A DNA stretch of 5,718 nt from Candidatus Kerfeldbacteria bacterium (lineage in GTDB: Bacteria; Patescibacteriota; Patescibacteriia; SBBC01; CAIJZX01). Position 1 is the stretch's first letter, and each line of letters begins with the position of its first letter. Location: the NCBI GenBank assembly GCA_016194465.1, contig JACQBO010000054.1, positions 1 through 5,718 of the forward strand, written 5' to 3'. Shown in pieces: positions 4,216 to 5,718 of the stretch. A program made the translations under genes and the position numbers. The notes below the pieces were generated by a model. That model had not been told where the DNA came from, made no database searches, and worked only from the letters and a program-made list of their open reading frames with translations.

Positions 4216-5495
4216 CCACGCGGCCTATGTCCTCGACCGACGCCGCACCGCAAGGTAGTCGGGTTGCCCGCAATACGACCTACTTAACCCTGGCCTTTAT
4301 TGGCCAGCGGATTTTGTCGTCGCTCTACATCCCGATCATCGCTGTCTTGGTTGGTCCGACCGTGATCGGCGATTACTTTACCGCTCTGGCGTTCATCAAT
4401 CTTTTTACGATTTTCATTGATCTGGGTTTAACGCCGGCATTCATTCGGCAGACCGCCCGGAGCGAAACCGAAGGTCGCGAAGACCTTCGTGCCATCATGG
4501 CGGTCAAGCTGATCAGTGCCGTGGTGGTCACGGGGCTCATGTTCGGCGTGGTCCTGCTGGTCACCCACCGTGGCCTGACGCACACGCCGCCCAGGTTTTT
4601 TTACTGGGCCGCCGTGGCCATGATTCTCGACTCCATGACCATGACCATGTATGGTTTTTTTCGGGGTATTCAGCGCTTAGAATTTGAATCAGTCGGCACA
4701 GTGCTCCACCGCATCATTATCATGATCGTGGCCATCACCGTCGTCCAGCTCGGGGGTCCATCCATCATTATTATCATCGCCCTGGTCGCCGGCAGTACCG
4801 GTAACTTCCTCTACGCCGCGTTTCATCTCTGGCGCCAAGGTTTTAGTTTCCGGCCGCACTGGTCGTGGCCGGTCATCAAGCGACTCTTAATCTTGGCCTG
4901 GCCCTTTGCCCTGGCCAGCTTAGCGGTAGCTATTTACGCCAACAGCGACAATGTCCTCCTGACCCTCTTCAAGGACCGTCGGATCGTCGGACTCTACGGC
5001 ACCGCCAGCAAGGTCATTCTCGCCTTCCAGGTGTTACCTTCGGCTCTCGTGGCCGCTATCTACCCGGCCATGAGCGCGATGTATCAAAAAGAAAATGAGG
5101 CCTTAGAAGAGATCTTTACCAATTCGATGCGATATCTTATGATCGTCGCCATCCCGGTCATGGTGACACTGGCCCTGTTGGCACATCCGATTATCCTGAT
5201 TGGCTGGAAAAAAGTGTGGCTGGACGCGGTCTGGCCTCTACGCGTTTTGGCGCTCGGTTTACCTTTTCTCTTTCTCAATTTTCCGGTGGGCTATTTACTC
5301 AACGCCACCAATCATCAGACCCGTAACACCATCAATATTGCCATCACCGTTGTACTCAACATCGTCGCCAACATCTTTCTCATCCGCCGATACTCCTATC
5401 ATTCGGTCGCGGTCCGCCAACATCTTTCTCATCCGCCGATACTCCTATCATTCGGTCGCGGTCCTCTCAGTGTTATCATCGGTTCTGCTCTTTAG
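4200..5495 (+). CDS. Oligosaccharide flippase (MATE/Wzx-like, MOP superfamily), frameshifted
   Basis: A multi-spanning membrane protein resembling polysaccharide biosynthesis (Wzx-type) exporters, which flip lipid-linked sugars across the cytoplasmic membrane. Evidence: N-terminal ARNTTYLTLAFIGQRILSSL; a GDYFTALAFINLF segment; IDLGLTPAFIRQTAR, typical of this family; GFFRGIQRLEFESVG at 152-166; and about 11 hydrophobic segments in residues 27-395. Residues 1-405 are in the ancestral frame. A 49-bp tandem duplication then shifts the frame, so residues 406-431 (RQHLSHPPI onward) are unrelated and end at TAG 5493-5495. The true 3' part continues in another frame to the window end. The GTG at 4200 overlaps rpsI by 16 nt; the ATG at 4227 (MSSTDAAP), 11 nt after rpsI, is equally plausible. 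Neither has a Shine-Dalgarno. The substrate cannot be told from sequence. Confidence 0.85.
   Translation: MAETITTRPMSSTDAAPQGSRVARNTTYLTLAFIGQRILSSLYIPIIAVLVGPTVIGDYFTALAFINLFTIFIDLGLTPAFIRQTARSETEGREDLRAIMAVKLISAVVVTGLMFGVVLLVTHRGLTHTPPRFFYWAAVAMILDSMTMTMYGFFRGIQRLEFESVGTVLHRIIIMIVAITVVQLGGPSIIIIIALVAGSTGNFLYAAFHLWRQGFSFRPHWSWPVIKRLLILAWPFALASLAVAIYANSDNVLLTLFKDRRIVGLYGTASKVILAFQVLPSALVAAIYPAMSAMYQKENEALEEIFTNSMRYLMIVAIPVMVTLALLAHPIILIGWKKVWLDAVWPLRVLALGLPFLFLNFPVGYLLNATNHQTRNTINIAITVVLNIVANIFLIRRYSYHSVAVRQHLSHPPILLSFGRGPLSVIIGSAL
5366..5463 (+). repeat. Perfect 49-bp tandem duplication in the flippase gene
   Basis: Bases 5366-5414 are repeated exactly as 5415-5463, starting CGCCAACATCTTTCTC and ending TTCGGTCGCGGTC. 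The identity extends one base more (5464 equals 5415). As 49 is 3n+1, the second copy throws the reading frame off by one. Removing either copy restores an uninterrupted frame from 4200 to the end of the window. The absence of any mismatch points to a very recent event or an assembly artefact. Confidence 0.97.
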
Positions 5496-5718
5496 CCTTG
5501 GTTTCTGGTATGTCCGCCGATTAGTTCGCGTCAGGTACGGCTACTTGCTGCTCACATTGACGAAAACGGTGATGGCCGGGTTGGCGATTGCGCTCTTAGG
5601 CCAGAAGGTGCTGCCGGCCACCCACCGCCTGCCCGGCCTAGTGGGTGTGGCCGCGCTCATGGGCCTGACCTACATCGGGCTCTTGTTCCTGCTCCGGATC
5701 GTCAAACCGGAGGATTTT
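5416..5718 (+). pseudogene. 3' part of the flippase gene, out of frame after the duplication
   Basis: From the second repeat copy on, the ancestral frame runs open to the window end. It reads ANIFLIRRYSYHSVAV in the second copy, then VLSVLSSVLLFSLGFWYVRR, a loop, LLLTLTKTVMAGLAIALLG, and GLVGVAALMGLTYIGLLFLL ending RIVKPEDF. These make three more hydrophobic segments, which bring the total to about 14 as expected for this family. No convincing start codon or ribosome-binding site allows it to be an independent gene (a GTG at 5470 is the first candidate). It should be read as the continuation of the gene starting at 4200/4227; the stop codon lies beyond the window. Confidence 0.85.

Noticed and set aside
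4865..5098. A + strand 77-codon frame within the flippase gene
   Set aside because: It is an out-of-frame shadow of the membrane protein, with no domain signature.
5366..5463. The 49-bp tandem repeats as a CRISPR array
   Set aside because: The copies are directly adjacent with no spacer, number only two, and are coding sequence.
5470..5718. An independent gene starting at GTG 5470
   Set aside because: The frame is the exact continuation of the flippase once one repeat copy is removed, and no ribosome-binding site precedes it.

Overview
The window is a 5.7-kb piece of a bacterial ribosomal-protein gene cluster, with every gene on the + strand. The order is infA (3' part only), rpmJ, rpsM, rpsK, rpsD, rpoA, rplQ, rplM, rpsI, and then a membrane flippase gene of the MATE/Wzx-like polysaccharide exporter type that runs off the right edge. 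The order from infA to rplQ is the classical alpha-operon end of the S10-spc-alpha supercluster; rplM-rpsI is attached directly behind rplQ. Several traits suggest a reduced-genome lineage such as the Candidate Phyla Radiation (Patescibacteria): a very short L13 (116 aa), an RNA polymerase alpha subunit with no C-terminal domain, tight packing with overlaps, and almost no Shine-Dalgarno sequences. This placement is inference from protein features; there is no 16S rRNA in the window.

Layout. 1-218: end of infA. 219-301: AT-rich spacer with a long imperfect inverted repeat. 302-415: rpmJ (TTG start). 416-524: spacer built as a leader element with a perfect 15-bp stem whose right arm runs into the rpsM start codon. 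525-920 rpsM, 930-1436 rpsK. 1437-1543: a second copy of the same leader element, now ending at the rpsD start codon. 1544-2161 rpsD, 2182-3009 rpoA, 3006-3359 rplQ, 3363-3713 rplM, 3718-4215 rpsI: gaps of 3-20 nt or a 4-nt overlap. 4200 (or 4227)-5718: flippase gene, broken by a perfect 49-bp tandem duplication at 5366-5463.

How the genes fit together. The ribosomal genes make 30S (S13, S11, S4, S9) and 50S (L36, L17, L13) proteins, next to initiation factor IF1 and the RNA polymerase alpha subunit, so translation and transcription machinery are made from one transcript. The flippase has no functional link to them and is probably read through from the same operon.

Most notable observations. 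(i) A pair of about 100-nt leader elements precedes rpsM and rpsD. They share a 15-bp stem with one compensatory base-pair change, a conserved segment after the left arm, and in each copy a short open reading frame of 23-24 codons that stops 4 nt before the r-protein start. This looks like a lineage-specific translational control or coupling device, possibly answering to S4 or another r-protein. (ii) The 49-bp tandem duplication frameshifts the flippase; it is either an assembly error, a recent mutation, or a reversible on/off switch. (iii) The alpha subunit lacks its C-terminal domain and ends in a charged tail; S11 and S9 also carry low-complexity N-terminal extensions.
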